Below are positions 56,253 through 64,000 of a DNA stretch of 64,000 bases, one piece after another. Made by a program: the position numbers and the translations under genes. The stretch lies in contig JAPSHX010000001.1 of NCBI GenBank assembly GCA_031179305.1, positions 288,743 through 352,742 on the forward strand, written 5' to 3'. The stretch's first letter is position 1. Each line of letters starts with the position of its first letter. The DNA comes from Paenarthrobacter sp. (lineage in GTDB: Bacteria > Actinomycetota > Actinomycetes > Actinomycetales > Micrococcaceae). The notes beneath the pieces were generated by a model, which was not told the origin of the DNA, did not search any database, and saw only the letters and a program-made list of their open reading frames with translations.

Positions 56253-57359
56253 TTGAAGAAACCACTGCGTGCCACCCTGAAGCGCGGTTCAATGGCCGGT
56301 GTTGCCACCCTCGGTGCAGCAGCGCTCCTGCTGACCAGCTGCGGCCAAGCTCCCGACGCCGGATCCGGTGCGGCGACCAAGAGTGACTTTACGGGCTGCA
56401 TCGTGTCGGACTCCGGCGGATTTGATGACCAGTCCTTCAACCAGTCCTCGTTCGAAGGCCTCAAGAAGGCAGAGACTGATTTGGGCATCACGGTGAAGTC
56501 GGCCGAATCCAAGGCCAACAGCGACTTCGAGACCAACCTCAACGGCATGATTTCCGCCGGCTGTAACCTCACTGTCACCGTTGGCTTCCTCTTGGGCGAT
56601 GCCACGAAGGCCGCCGCAGAAAAGAACACCGACAAGCACTTTGCGATCGTCGACTACACATACGAGACTCCGATCGCCAACGTCAAGCCGATCGTCTATG
56701 ACACGGCACAGGCGGCATACTTGGCAGGCTACGCAGCTGCCGCAACGTCCAAGACCGGCAAGGTGGGTACCTTCGGCGGCATCAAGATCCCCACGGTAAC
56801 CATCTTCATGGACGGCTTCTACGACGGTGTGCAGGCCTACAACACGGCCAAGGGCAAGAGCGTCCAGGTTGTTGGCTGGGACAAGAACACCCAGGACGGT
56901 TCGTTCACGGGCGACTTCGAGAAGCAGGACACGGGCAAGCAGGTCACCATCAACCTGCTGGATCAGGGCGCGGACATCATCATGCCCGTAGCCGGACCGG
57001 TTGGTAAGGGCGCCGGTGCTGCGTTGAAGGAAGCCAAGGCTGCCGGCAAGGACGTCAAGCTCATCTGGGTTGACTCCGATGGCTACCTCACCGCTCCCGA
57101 GTACAAGGACCTGATGCTGACCTCCGTGGTCAAGCAGATGGGCGAAGCCGTTGAAGCCGTGGTGAAGGACGACACGGAGGGCAAGTTCAACAACGAAGCC
57201 TACGTCGGCACGTTGGAAAACGATGGTGTTGCCATCGCTCCGTTCCACGATCTCGACTCCGCCGTCCCCGCTGAAACCAAGTCCGAGCTCGATGCCCTGA
57301 AGGCTGACATCGTCTCCGGCAAGCTGGTTGTCGAATCGGCAGCGAGCCCCAAGAAGTAA
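56253..57359 (+). CDS. BMP-family nucleoside-binding lipoprotein
   Basis: A 368-residue lipoprotein of the BMP/PnrA/Med family that binds purine or pyrimidine nucleosides. The signal ends at lipobox LTSC (Cys about 31). CIVSDSGGFDDQSFNQSSFEG in part near the mature N-terminus is the family signature with ligand-contacting Asp and Phe, and IVDYTY and GGIKIPTVTIFMDGF follow. TTG 56253 is chosen for GGAGG four bases upstream and the correct signal-peptide length. It is followed by a strong terminator, so it is likely made in excess over the membrane subunits. Confidence 0.92.
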   Translation: MKKPLRATLKRGSMAGVATLGAAALLLTSCGQAPDAGSGAATKSDFTGCIVSDSGGFDDQSFNQSSFEGLKKAETDLGITVKSAESKANSDFETNLNGMISAGCNLTVTVGFLLGDATKAAAEKNTDKHFAIVDYTYETPIANVKPIVYDTAQAAYLAGYAAAATSKTGKVGTFGGIKIPTVTIFMDGFYDGVQAYNTAKGKSVQVVGWDKNTQDGSFTGDFEKQDTGKQVTINLLDQGADIIMPVAGPVGKGAGAALKEAKAAGKDVKLIWVDSDGYLTAPEYKDLMLTSVVKQMGEAVEAVVKDDTEGKFNNEAYVGTLENDGVAIAPFHDLDSAVPAETKSELDALKADIVSGKLVVESAASPKK

Positions 57360-57371
57360 ATCAATTCCTGG

Positions 57372-57414
57372 ACGCGCCGCCAGTACCGAGCCCCGGTACT
57401 GGCGGCGCGTTTTT
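57372..57414 (+). terminator. Intrinsic terminator between the lipoprotein and ATPase genes
   Basis: A perfect 16-bp stem ACGCGCCGCCAGTACC/GGTACTGGCGGCGCGT (57372-57387 with 57395-57410), 7-base loop and T run. Partial read-through would lower expression of the ATPase and permeases relative to the binding protein. Confidence 0.95.
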
Positions 57415-57494
57415 GCCCTGACTACGCTGGGCCTCAAAGCCAGTGGCTTTGGAGCAGTACAGCCGTCCCTCGGACTCACAGAACGGTGGGAGTT

Positions 57495-59015
57495 GTGAAA
57501 CTCGAATTGAAGGGGATCTCGAAAGCCTTCGGGACCTTCTACGCCAACCAAGACATCGACCTCGTGGTCGAATCCGGCCAGATCCATTGCCTCCTCGGCG
57601 AAAATGGTGCCGGCAAATCAACCCTCATGAACGTGCTGTACGGGCTGTACGAGCCCACAGCCGGCCAGATCCTGGTGGATGACCAACCGGTCAATTTCCG
57701 CGGACCCGGGGATGCCATGGCTGCCGGAATTGGCATGGTGCACCAGCACTTCATGCTGGTTCCCGTTTTCACTGTTGCTGAGAACGTGGCCCTCGGCGCT
57801 GAGCCGACCACGTTCGGAGGTGTCCTCGGCATCGAAGAAACCCGCAAGAAGATCCGGGAGATTTCGGACAAGTACGGTTTCGACGTCGATCCCGACGCCT
57901 TGGTGGAGGACCTGCCCGTGGGCGTCCAGCAGCGAGTCGAGATTATCAAGGCGCTGGTGCGTGAGGCGAAAGTCCTTATTTTGGACGAGCCCACCGCCGT
58001 GTTGACGCCTCAGGAAACCGATGAACTCCTGGACATCATGAGGCAGCTCAAAGCTGGAGGCACGTCCATCGTCTTCATCTCACACAAGCTTCGCGAAGTG
58101 AAGGCCGTCTCTGATGTCATCACGGTGATCCGCCGCGGCAAAGTTGTGGGGGACGCGCCTCCCACGGCATCAGCCACGGAACTGGCCTCCATGATGGTGG
58201 GCCGCCCGGTGAGCCTGAGCCTGAACAAAGCTCCAGCCCAGCCTAAGGAAACCACGTTCGTCGTGGAAAACCTGACGGTGCGCGCGGCCAACGGCACCAA
58301 CGTGGTGGACGGGATCAGCTTCGACATCGCCCAAGGTGAGATCCTCGCCGTCGCCGGTGTCCAGGGTAATGGCCAGACGGAACTGACCGAGGCAATCCTG
58401 GGTATTCAGGAACACGTGACCGGTTCCGTGACACTGGACGGCAAGCAACTGCTGGGCCTTCCCGTCAAGGATGTCCTGCGTTCCGGCGTTGGGTTTGTTC
58501 CAGAGGACCGCTCGGTGGACGGACTGGTTGGTCCGTTCTCCGTGGCAGAGAACCTGGTCCTCGACCTTTACGACCAAGCCCCGTTTGCCAGCGGCATCAG
58601 CATGAAGCCTGCAAAGGTTGTGGAGCACGCGAACTCCAAGATTGAGGAATTCGATATCCGGACTCCTTCCGCGGCATCGGCCGCCGGAACGTTGTCCGGC
58701 GGCAACCAGCAAAAAGTGGTCATGGCCAGGGAACTGTCCCGGCCCTTGCGGTTGTTTATCGCGAGCCAGCCCACGCGCGGCGTGGACGTCGGCTCCATCG
58801 AGTTCCTGCACAAGCGCATTGTTGCCGAGCGCGACGTCGGAACGCCGGTCATGATCGTTTCCACTGAACTTGATGAGGTCATTGAGCTCGCCGACCGGAT
58901 TGCCGTGCTTTACAAAGGCAAGCTCGTGGGCATTGTCCCTGCTGGAACACCGCGCGACACCCTTGGCTTGATGATGGCCGGCGTCGGCCCTGAAGGAGGC
59001 TCCGATGACAACTAA
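57495..59015 (+). CDS. Nucleoside ABC transporter ATPase (tandem domains)
   Basis: An ATPase of about 506 residues with two ABC domains, as in NupA of lactococci and other BMP-linked importers. The first has Walker [10 protein letters not shown] (35-43) and [14 protein letters not shown]; the second has a degenerate GVQGNGQTE, then [17 protein letters not shown], and lacks a normal Walker B (LFIASQPTRGVD), as usual for the type. Start uncertain: GTG 57495 with GGGAG close upstream, or GTG 57486. Its end overlaps the first permease by 11 bases. Confidence 0.92.
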   Translation: MKLELKGISKAFGTFYANQDIDLVVESGQIHCLLGENGAGKSTLMNVLYGLYEPTAGQILVDDQPVNFRGPGDAMAAGIGMVHQHFMLVPVFTVAENVALGAEPTTFGGVLGIEETRKKIREISDKYGFDVDPDALVEDLPVGVQQRVEIIKALVREAKVLILDEPTAVLTPQETDELLDIMRQLKAGGTSIVFISHKLREVKAVSDVITVIRRGKVVGDAPPTASATELASMMVGRPVSLSLNKAPAQPKETTFVVENLTVRAANGTNVVDGISFDIAQGEILAVAGVQGNGQTELTEAILGIQEHVTGSVTLDGKQLLGLPVKDVLRSGVGFVPEDRSVDGLVGPFSVAENLVLDLYDQAPFASGISMKPAKVVEHANSKIEEFDIRTPSAASAAGTLSGGNQQKVVMARELSRPLRLFIASQPTRGVDVGSIEFLHKRIVAERDVGTPVMIVSTELDEVIELADRIAVLYKGKLVGIVPAGTPRDTLGLMMAGVGPEGGSDDN

Positions 59016-60351
59016 AGACGAGTCAGGCAAGGACCAAACACCCGAAGAATCCACCTCCGAAGTGCGGGCGGCAGACGTCGCATTGGACACCGCCGGAGGG
59101 ACCCTGGAACCTTCCATAGTGCCTGTTTCCTCCCAAAGCGGGGACCCCGGACACCAGCAAGGCGGCCTCATGCGCCGTATCGTGATGGGCAACGGCTTTG
59201 TCTCCATCCTGGCGGTCGTTGTGGCGCTGTTCCTCGGCGGCCTGTTGATCGCCAGCACGGACGCCCAGGTGGCCAAAACAGCCGGCTACTTGTTCGCACG
59301 CCCCACGGACTTCCTGAGCGCGTTGTGGACAGCCATGACCGAGAGCTATGTTGCACTCTTCCAAGGCGCCGTGTTCAATCCACGTGAAGGCTTCAAGCCC
59401 GTGCTTGAAACCATGACCGTGGCAACCCCGCTGATCTGTGCCGGCCTTGGTGTCGCACTGGCGTTCCGCGCCGGCCTGTTCAACATCGGCGCCCAAGGGC
59501 AGATCATCATCAGCGCTACGCTCGCTGCCTACGTAGGGTTCGCCTGGCACTTGCCGTTCGGCCTCCACCTGCTGGTAGTCATCGTCATGGGCGTCTTGGG
59601 CGGTGCTCTGTGGGGTGCCATTGTGGGCATCCTTAAAGCCCGGACCGGCGCGCATGAGGTCATTGTCACCATCATGCTGAACTACGTGGCCTTGTTCTTG
59701 CTCGACTTCCTGCTGAACACTGCTGCGTTCCGGCGTCCGGGGGACAACAGCCCCATTTCGCCCCGCCTCGACGAATCGGCAACCTACCCTGTCCTCATCC
59801 CGGGATCCCGACTCCACGTGGGCTTCCTGGTAGCAATCGCGCTGACCTACGGCGTGTGGTGGCTGCTGAACCGATCCACCATCGGCTTCGAGTTCCGTGC
59901 CGTGGGTGCCAACCCCGTCGCAGCGCGGACCGCCGGCGTCAAAGTATCCCGCGCCACCATCCTGGTGATGGCCATGGCCGGCGCCCTCGCCGCGTTCGGT
60001 GGTATTGCCCAAGTGGCCGGTACCGAAAAGGTGCTGACAGGCGGCGTCGCTGCCCAGATCGGCTTCGACGCGATCACTGTTGCCCTGTTGGGGCGCAGTA
60101 CACCATGGGGAACGTTCTTTGCGGGACTGCTGTTCGGAGCTTTCCGTGCAGGGGCAGTGCAGATGCAGATCCAGACCGGAACGCCTATCGACATTGTGCT
60201 GGTGGTGCAATCGCTGATTGTGCTCTTCATCGCTGCTCCACCCCTCATCAGGTCGATCTTCCGGCTTGAGCCCAAAAAGAAGAACAAGAACAAGACACCG
60301 AAGGCGGCCCGGAAAGCTGCCCTTGCCAACGCCACCGGAGGTGCCAAGTGA
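59005..60351 (+). CDS. Nucleoside ABC transporter permease, first subunit
   Basis: A 448-residue permease with a long hydrophilic N-terminus (about 60 residues) and about nine helices. LICAGLGVALAFRAGLFNIGAQGQ near 148-171 (in part) is the RbsC-like family motif and GAHEVIVTIMLNYVALF follows. The C-terminal tail is Lys-rich (KKKNKNK). ATG 59005 has GAAGGAGG seven bases upstream. It overlaps both neighbours, ATPase and second permease. Confidence 0.92.
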   Translation: MTTKDESGKDQTPEESTSEVRAADVALDTAGGTLEPSIVPVSSQSGDPGHQQGGLMRRIVMGNGFVSILAVVVALFLGGLLIASTDAQVAKTAGYLFARPTDFLSALWTAMTESYVALFQGAVFNPREGFKPVLETMTVATPLICAGLGVALAFRAGLFNIGAQGQIIISATLAAYVGFAWHLPFGLHLLVVIVMGVLGGALWGAIVGILKARTGAHEVIVTIMLNYVALFLLDFLLNTAAFRRPGDNSPISPRLDESATYPVLIPGSRLHVGFLVAIALTYGVWWLLNRSTIGFEFRAVGANPVAARTAGVKVSRATILVMAMAGALAAFGGIAQVAGTEKVLTGGVAAQIGFDAITVALLGRSTPWGTFFAGLLFGAFRAGAVQMQIQTGTPIDIVLVVQSLIVLFIAAPPLIRSIFRLEPKKKNKNKTPKAARKAALANATGGAK

Positions 60352-61637
60352 GCGCGACAACCACCGCTCCAAAGTCGGGATCCACGGCTTTGCCGGCATT
60401 CCGGCCTTCCATGAAAGTTCCGCTTTCGCTCGGCATCCTGGCGCTCATTGCGTTGGTTTTCTTCGGGTTCCTTGGCCCGGACCAGACTGCCGAGATGAAG
60501 ATCAGCGACGCGGGCGACGCCGTTGCCGTTCCTGCGTTGATGATTCCGGGGCAGGTGGGCGGCATTGTCCTAGGCATCCTGCTGCTCGCCATGGCCGCCT
60601 ACTCGATTTACCTCTGGACGCAAGGGGAGAGATCACCCAAGTGGCTGCCCATCGCCTTCGCCGTGGTGTTCGTCTTCGCCTTGCTTGTATGGATCGTGGC
60701 AGGCGCCCGCCAGCCCTCCATCTCACTGGCAGGCCTCGTCGCCGGCTCGGTGACACTTGCAGTCCCACTGGTTTTCGGCTCGCTCTCCGGCGTGCTCTGT
60801 GAGCGTGTGGGTGTTGTGAACATCGCCATCGAGGGGCAGCTCCTCGGCGGAGCCTTCACTGCCGCCCTGGTGGCCACCATGACGGGCAGTCCGTACATCG
60901 GCCTGATTGCAGCCGCTGCGGCTGGTGCTGCTGTGTCAATGGTTTTGGCCGTGTTCAGCATCAAATACCTGGTCAACCAAATAATCGTAGGTGTGGTCCT
61001 GAACGTCTTGGTGTCAGGCCTCACGGGCTTCCTCTACGGCACGCTGATGGTGCCCAACAAGGAGCAGTTCAACACTCCGGGCCGCTTGGACATCCTGCCG
61101 ATCCCGCTGCTTTCGGACATCCCTATCATTGGGCCCATCCTCTTCGAGCAGTCCATCGCGGGCTACCTCATGTACATTGCGGTGGCCGTGGTGTGGTTCG
61201 GCTTGTTCAAGACCCGCTGGGGCTTGCGGGTCCGTGCCGTCGGCGAACACCCGCAAGCCGCCGACACGTTGGGTATCAACGTCAACGCAACCCGTTTCTG
61301 GAATGTCACGTTGGGTGGTGCGATCGCGGGCATCGGTGGTGCCGTGTTCACGTTGGTGACCATTGACTCCTTTACCAAGGACATCTCCGGTGGTCGCGGC
61401 TTCATTGCCTTGGCTGCCCTGATCTTTGGCCGGTGGAACCCGATCGGCGCCTTCCTGGCCTCGCTGCTGTTCGGCTTCGCCTACAACCTGCAGTCCATCC
61501 TGGGCATCATCGGTACCCCGGTACCGAGCCAGTTCATGGCCATGCTGCCGTACCTGGTGACCATCTTCGCCGTCGCCGGTCTAGTGGGTAAGTCGCGGCC
61601 ACCGGCCGCAAGCGGCATACCGTACGTGAAGGGTTGA
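60348..61637 (+). CDS. Nucleoside ABC transporter permease, second subunit
   Basis: A 429-residue permease with about ten helices, including VVNIAIEGQLLGGAFTAALV, the family motif. It forms the heteromeric channel with the preceding subunit. GTG 60348 overlaps the stop of the first permease (GTGA). The cytidine deaminase gene starts two bases after its stop. Confidence 0.92.
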   Translation: MSATTTAPKSGSTALPAFRPSMKVPLSLGILALIALVFFGFLGPDQTAEMKISDAGDAVAVPALMIPGQVGGIVLGILLLAMAAYSIYLWTQGERSPKWLPIAFAVVFVFALLVWIVAGARQPSISLAGLVAGSVTLAVPLVFGSLSGVLCERVGVVNIAIEGQLLGGAFTAALVATMTGSPYIGLIAAAAAGAAVSMVLAVFSIKYLVNQIIVGVVLNVLVSGLTGFLYGTLMVPNKEQFNTPGRLDILPIPLLSDIPIIGPILFEQSIAGYLMYIAVAVVWFGLFKTRWGLRVRAVGEHPQAADTLGINVNATRFWNVTLGGAIAGIGGAVFTLVTIDSFTKDISGGRGFIALAALIFGRWNPIGAFLASLLFGFAYNLQSILGIIGTPVPSQFMAMLPYLVTIFAVAGLVGKSRPPAASGIPYVKG

Positions 61638-61639
61638 CG

Positions 61640-62044
61640 ATGCCAGCGGAAGATATCGACTGGCCCGCCTTGGAAGATGCGGCCAAGCAGGCCATGCAAC
61701 GGGCCTATGCTCCGTATTCCAAGTTCCCGGTGGGGGCTGCGGCGCTCACCGACGACGGGCGGATTGTCAGCGGCTGCAACGTAGAGAACGCCAGTTACGG
61801 GCTGACCCTCTGTGCCGAGTGTGCCCTTGTAGGGCAGCTCCACATGACAGGGGGCGGAAAAATCGCCGCGTTCTACTGCGTGGATGGCCAGGGCAACATC
61901 CTTATGCCGTGCGGGCGTTGCCGCCAACTGCTCTACGAATTCAGGGCGCCCGGAATGCAGCTCATGACAACTCAGGGAATCAAATCCATGGACCAGGTGC
62001 TGCCTGACGCCTTCGGTCCCGAACATCTGGAGGAAACCACGTGA
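61640..62044 (+). CDS. cdd: Cytidine deaminase
   Basis: A 134-residue zinc enzyme converting cytidine and deoxycytidine to uridine forms. The substrate motif GCNVENASYG, the zinc site TLCAECAL (Cys and catalytic Glu) and the second zinc motif PCGRCRQ are intact, as in the small tetrameric type. ATG 61640 is chosen over an in-frame TTG at 61634 that overlaps the permease stop. Its stop overlaps the deoA GTG. Confidence 0.97.
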   Translation: MPAEDIDWPALEDAAKQAMQRAYAPYSKFPVGAAALTDDGRIVSGCNVENASYGLTLCAECALVGQLHMTGGGKIAAFYCVDGQGNILMPCGRCRQLLYEFRAPGMQLMTTQGIKSMDQVLPDAFGPEHLEETT

Positions 62045-63351
62045 CCAGCACAGAAGCGTTCGACGCCGTCCAGATCATCTCGATTAAACGGGACAAAGGC
62101 ACGCTCACTCCCGAGCAGATCGACTGGACCATCGACGCCTACACCCGCGGCGTGATTGCCGAGGAACAGATGGCGGCACTGAATATGGCCATCCTGCTCA
62201 ACGGCATGGACCGTTCTGAGATCTCGCGGTGGACTTCCGCCATGATCGCCTCGGGCGAGCGGATGGACTTTTCGTCCCTGACAAGGCCCGACGGCGGCAT
62301 GAAAGCTACCAGCGACAAGCACTCTACCGGTGGGGTGGGGGACAAGATCACGTTGCCGCTGGCGCCGCTGGTGGCAGTTTTCGGCGTGGCTGTTCCGCAG
62401 CTTTCGGGTCGCGGCCTCGGCCACACCGGCGGGACGCTTGACAAGCTGGAGGCCATTCCCGGGTGGCGTGCCAACCTGAGCAACGACGAAATCATGGCCC
62501 AGCTTCAGGACGTAGGCGCAGTCATCTGTGCCGCAGGTTCAGGGCTCGCCCCCGCGGACAAGAAGCTCTATGCCTTGCGTGACGTCACTGGAACGGTGGA
62601 AGCCATTCCGTTGATTGCCTCCTCGATCATGAGCAAGAAGATTGCCGAAGGAACCGGCTCCTTGGTGCTGGACGTCAAAGTGGGTTCCGGTGCCTTCATG
62701 AAAGACGAAGCACGGGCCCGGGAGCTTGCAGAGACCATGGTGGCTTTGGGCAAGGATGCAGGCGTGCACACCGTCGCGCTGATCACGGACATGTCCACGC
62801 CACTAGGGTTGACCGCGGGTAACGCCATCGAGGTTGAGGAATCTGTGGAGGTCCTTGCCGGCGGCGGTCCGGAAGACGTCGTCGAACTGACCGTCCGTCT
62901 GGCCGAGGAGATGCTCGCCGGTGCCGGAATCCACGACGCCGATCCCGCAGCCGCCCTGAAGGACGGACGAGCCATGGACGTCTGGAACCGGATGATTGAA
63001 GCCCAGGGCGGAGATCCCCGGGCCGCGCTGCCCGTGGCCAGGGAATCCGAGGTTGTCTACGCGCCGGCGGACGGCGTCCTGGTGGAACTGGACGCGCTGT
63101 CCGTGGGTGTTGCCGCCTGGCGCCTGGGTGCTGGCCGTGCCCGCAAGGAAGACCAAGTCCAAGCCGGGGCCGGTGTCCGCCTGCACGCCAAGCCCGGCGC
63201 CCTGGTCCGTGCCGGCGAGCCCCTCATGACGCTCCTCACCGACACTCCGGAGAAGTTCGAACGGGCCAAGGAAGCGCTTCAGGACGCTGTAGTGATCGCG
63301 CCTGAGGGGTCACGCCCGGCACGTCAGCTGATCATCGACCGCATCGCCTAG
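62041..63351 (+). CDS. deoA: Thymidine / pyrimidine-nucleoside phosphorylase
   Basis: A 436-residue phosphorylase splitting thymidine or uridine with phosphate to base and (deoxy)ribose-1-phosphate. The signature SDKHSTGGVGDKITLPLAPL spans 91-110, and AVPQLSGRGLGHTGGTLDKLE follows (in part). GTG 62041 overlaps the cdd stop (GTGA). With the transporter and deaminase it gives uptake, deamination and phosphorolysis in one operon. Confidence 0.95.
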   Translation: MTSTEAFDAVQIISIKRDKGTLTPEQIDWTIDAYTRGVIAEEQMAALNMAILLNGMDRSEISRWTSAMIASGERMDFSSLTRPDGGMKATSDKHSTGGVGDKITLPLAPLVAVFGVAVPQLSGRGLGHTGGTLDKLEAIPGWRANLSNDEIMAQLQDVGAVICAAGSGLAPADKKLYALRDVTGTVEAIPLIASSIMSKKIAEGTGSLVLDVKVGSGAFMKDEARARELAETMVALGKDAGVHTVALITDMSTPLGLTAGNAIEVEESVEVLAGGGPEDVVELTVRLAEEMLAGAGIHDADPAAALKDGRAMDVWNRMIEAQGGDPRAALPVARESEVVYAPADGVLVELDALSVGVAAWRLGAGRARKEDQVQAGAGVRLHAKPGALVRAGEPLMTLLTDTPEKFERAKEALQDAVVIAPEGSRPARQLIIDRIA

Positions 63352-63358
63352 GCTTAAG

Positions 63359-63392
63359 TGTTCCGGGCTGTTTCCAGGAACAGCCCGGAACA
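63359..63392. terminator. Terminator of the nucleoside operon
   Basis: A perfect 14-bp stem TGTTCCGGGCTGTT/AACAGCCCGGAACA with a TCCAGG loop, just after deoA. Confidence 0.88.
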
Positions 63393-63435
63393 TTAGCCAT
63401 CCGGCGCCCGTGGGGCCGTCTACCGTAAGGAAACC

Positions 63436-64000
63436 GTGCAGGGCATCAATGATTTCATCCTCGCCGCGGCGGAACAGCCGTGGGTGTTGGTCCTGGTGCT
63501 GGCGTGCTGCGTGATCGATGGTTTCTTCCCCCCCATCCCCAGCGAATCCGTGGTGGTGGGCTTGAGCGCTGTTTCCGGCAGCAGCGGCTCACCCAACGTG
63601 TGGCTGCTGGGCGTGATGGCAGCCATCGGCGCGTTCTCCGGGGATAACATCGCCTACATCATTGGGCGTCGGATCGGAATCCGACGCTGGCGGTGGATGC
63701 GCACCCAGCGGATGCAGGGCGCCTTTCGTTGGGCGGGCAAGGAACTCCGACGCCGGTCAGCCTCGCTCATCATGGTGGCCCGGTTCATCCCTATCGGCAG
63801 GGTGGCCGTCAATCTGACGGCCGGCGCCACGCACTTCCACCACCGCAAATTCGTAGCCCTTACCGGCATGTCGGCCGTCCTGTGGGCAACGTATTCGGTG
63901 ATCCTCGGCTACTTCTTCGGTGTCTGGTTCGAGGACAACCACCTCCTGGGTGCCGTCATAGCGATCGTGGTGGCCGTGATCCTCGGGATCATCATTGATC
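63436..64000 (+). CDS. DedA-family membrane protein (partial, runs off the window)
   Basis: The first 188 codons of a DedA/SNARE-associated (VTT) family protein, thought to act in membrane lipid homeostasis or as a scramblase/transporter. The start is GTG 63436 with AAGG five bases upstream and TACCGT before that. Helices and the conserved DGFFPPIPSE and GDNIAYIIGR are visible, then VARFIPIGRVAVNLTAG, the F/Y-x-R-x-x-P-x-x-R motif of the family. The 3' end is outside the window. Confidence 0.88.
   Translation, partial: MQGINDFILAAAEQPWVLVLVLACCVIDGFFPPIPSESVVVGLSAVSGSSGSPNVWLLGVMAAIGAFSGDNIAYIIGRRIGIRRWRWMRTQRMQGAFRWAGKELRRRSASLIMVARFIPIGRVAVNLTAGATHFHHRKFVALTGMSAVLWATYSVILGYFFGVWFEDNHLLGAVIAIVVAVILGIIID

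Overview
The window looks like chromosomal DNA of a high-GC actinobacterium, most likely an Arthrobacter/Paenarthrobacter-type member of the Micrococcaceae. This is inferred from the high GC content, frequent GTG/TTG starts, several apparently leaderless promoters, the monomeric NADP-isocitrate dehydrogenase and the sdhCDAB layout. No phage, insertion sequence, CRISPR array, rRNA or tRNA gene was seen. About 60 genes are recognisable; only the last, a DedA-family gene, is cut by the window edge.

Layout. 0-7 kb: three tandem 73-bp repeats, purH, a secreted trypsin-like protease, a DUF2243/CtaG membrane pair and icd. 7-14 kb: a self-contained phosphonate island with a sarcosine-oxidase-like flavoenzyme, phnE-phnC-phnD, a second FAD amine oxidase, a HutC-type GntR regulator and a phosphonatase-like HAD hydrolase; no PhnW transaminase is present. 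14-22 kb: DoxX, a Gfo/Idh oxidoreductase, a polylysine membrane-anchored protein of unknown role, and two MacB-like export systems facing each other tail to tail. 22-27.4 kb: a ChvE/MmsB/MmsA sugar ABC importer with a ROK repressor; both promoters carry the same operator-like motif over the -35 box. 27.5-34.7 kb: a probable lysine (or related basic amino acid) catabolic island with a DavA-like amidase, PucR regulator, alanine-racemase-family enzyme, APC permease and DavB-like 2-monooxygenase.

34.7-39.4 kb: gamma-carbonic-anhydrase-like protein, a methyltransferase, then the one-carbon genes purU (minus) and glyA-folD (plus), the latter behind a ZTP riboswitch. 39.5-46.7 kb: an ABC-2 exporter (ATPase and two permeases), a membrane protein, xth, trpS, a 2'-5' RNA ligase-like protein, a YihY-family protein and a 50-residue membrane protein. 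46.8-51.3 kb: an alpha/beta hydrolase and sdhCDAB. 51.5-56 kb: manC, an M20 amidohydrolase, and ohrR-ohr-oxidoreductase behind a classic OhrR operator. 56-63.4 kb: a BMP-type nucleoside ABC transporter in tight series with cdd and deoA, a nucleoside salvage operon.

The most unusual non-coding feature is a family of four dispersed palindromes, each exactly 66 bp, at 8.4, 35.2, 46.7 and 54.0 kb. They lie at or just after 3' ends of genes and show compensatory changes between arms. In one case the element supplies a gene's stop codon. A second family consists of the 73-bp tandem repeats before purH and a diverged single copy at 27.5 kb.
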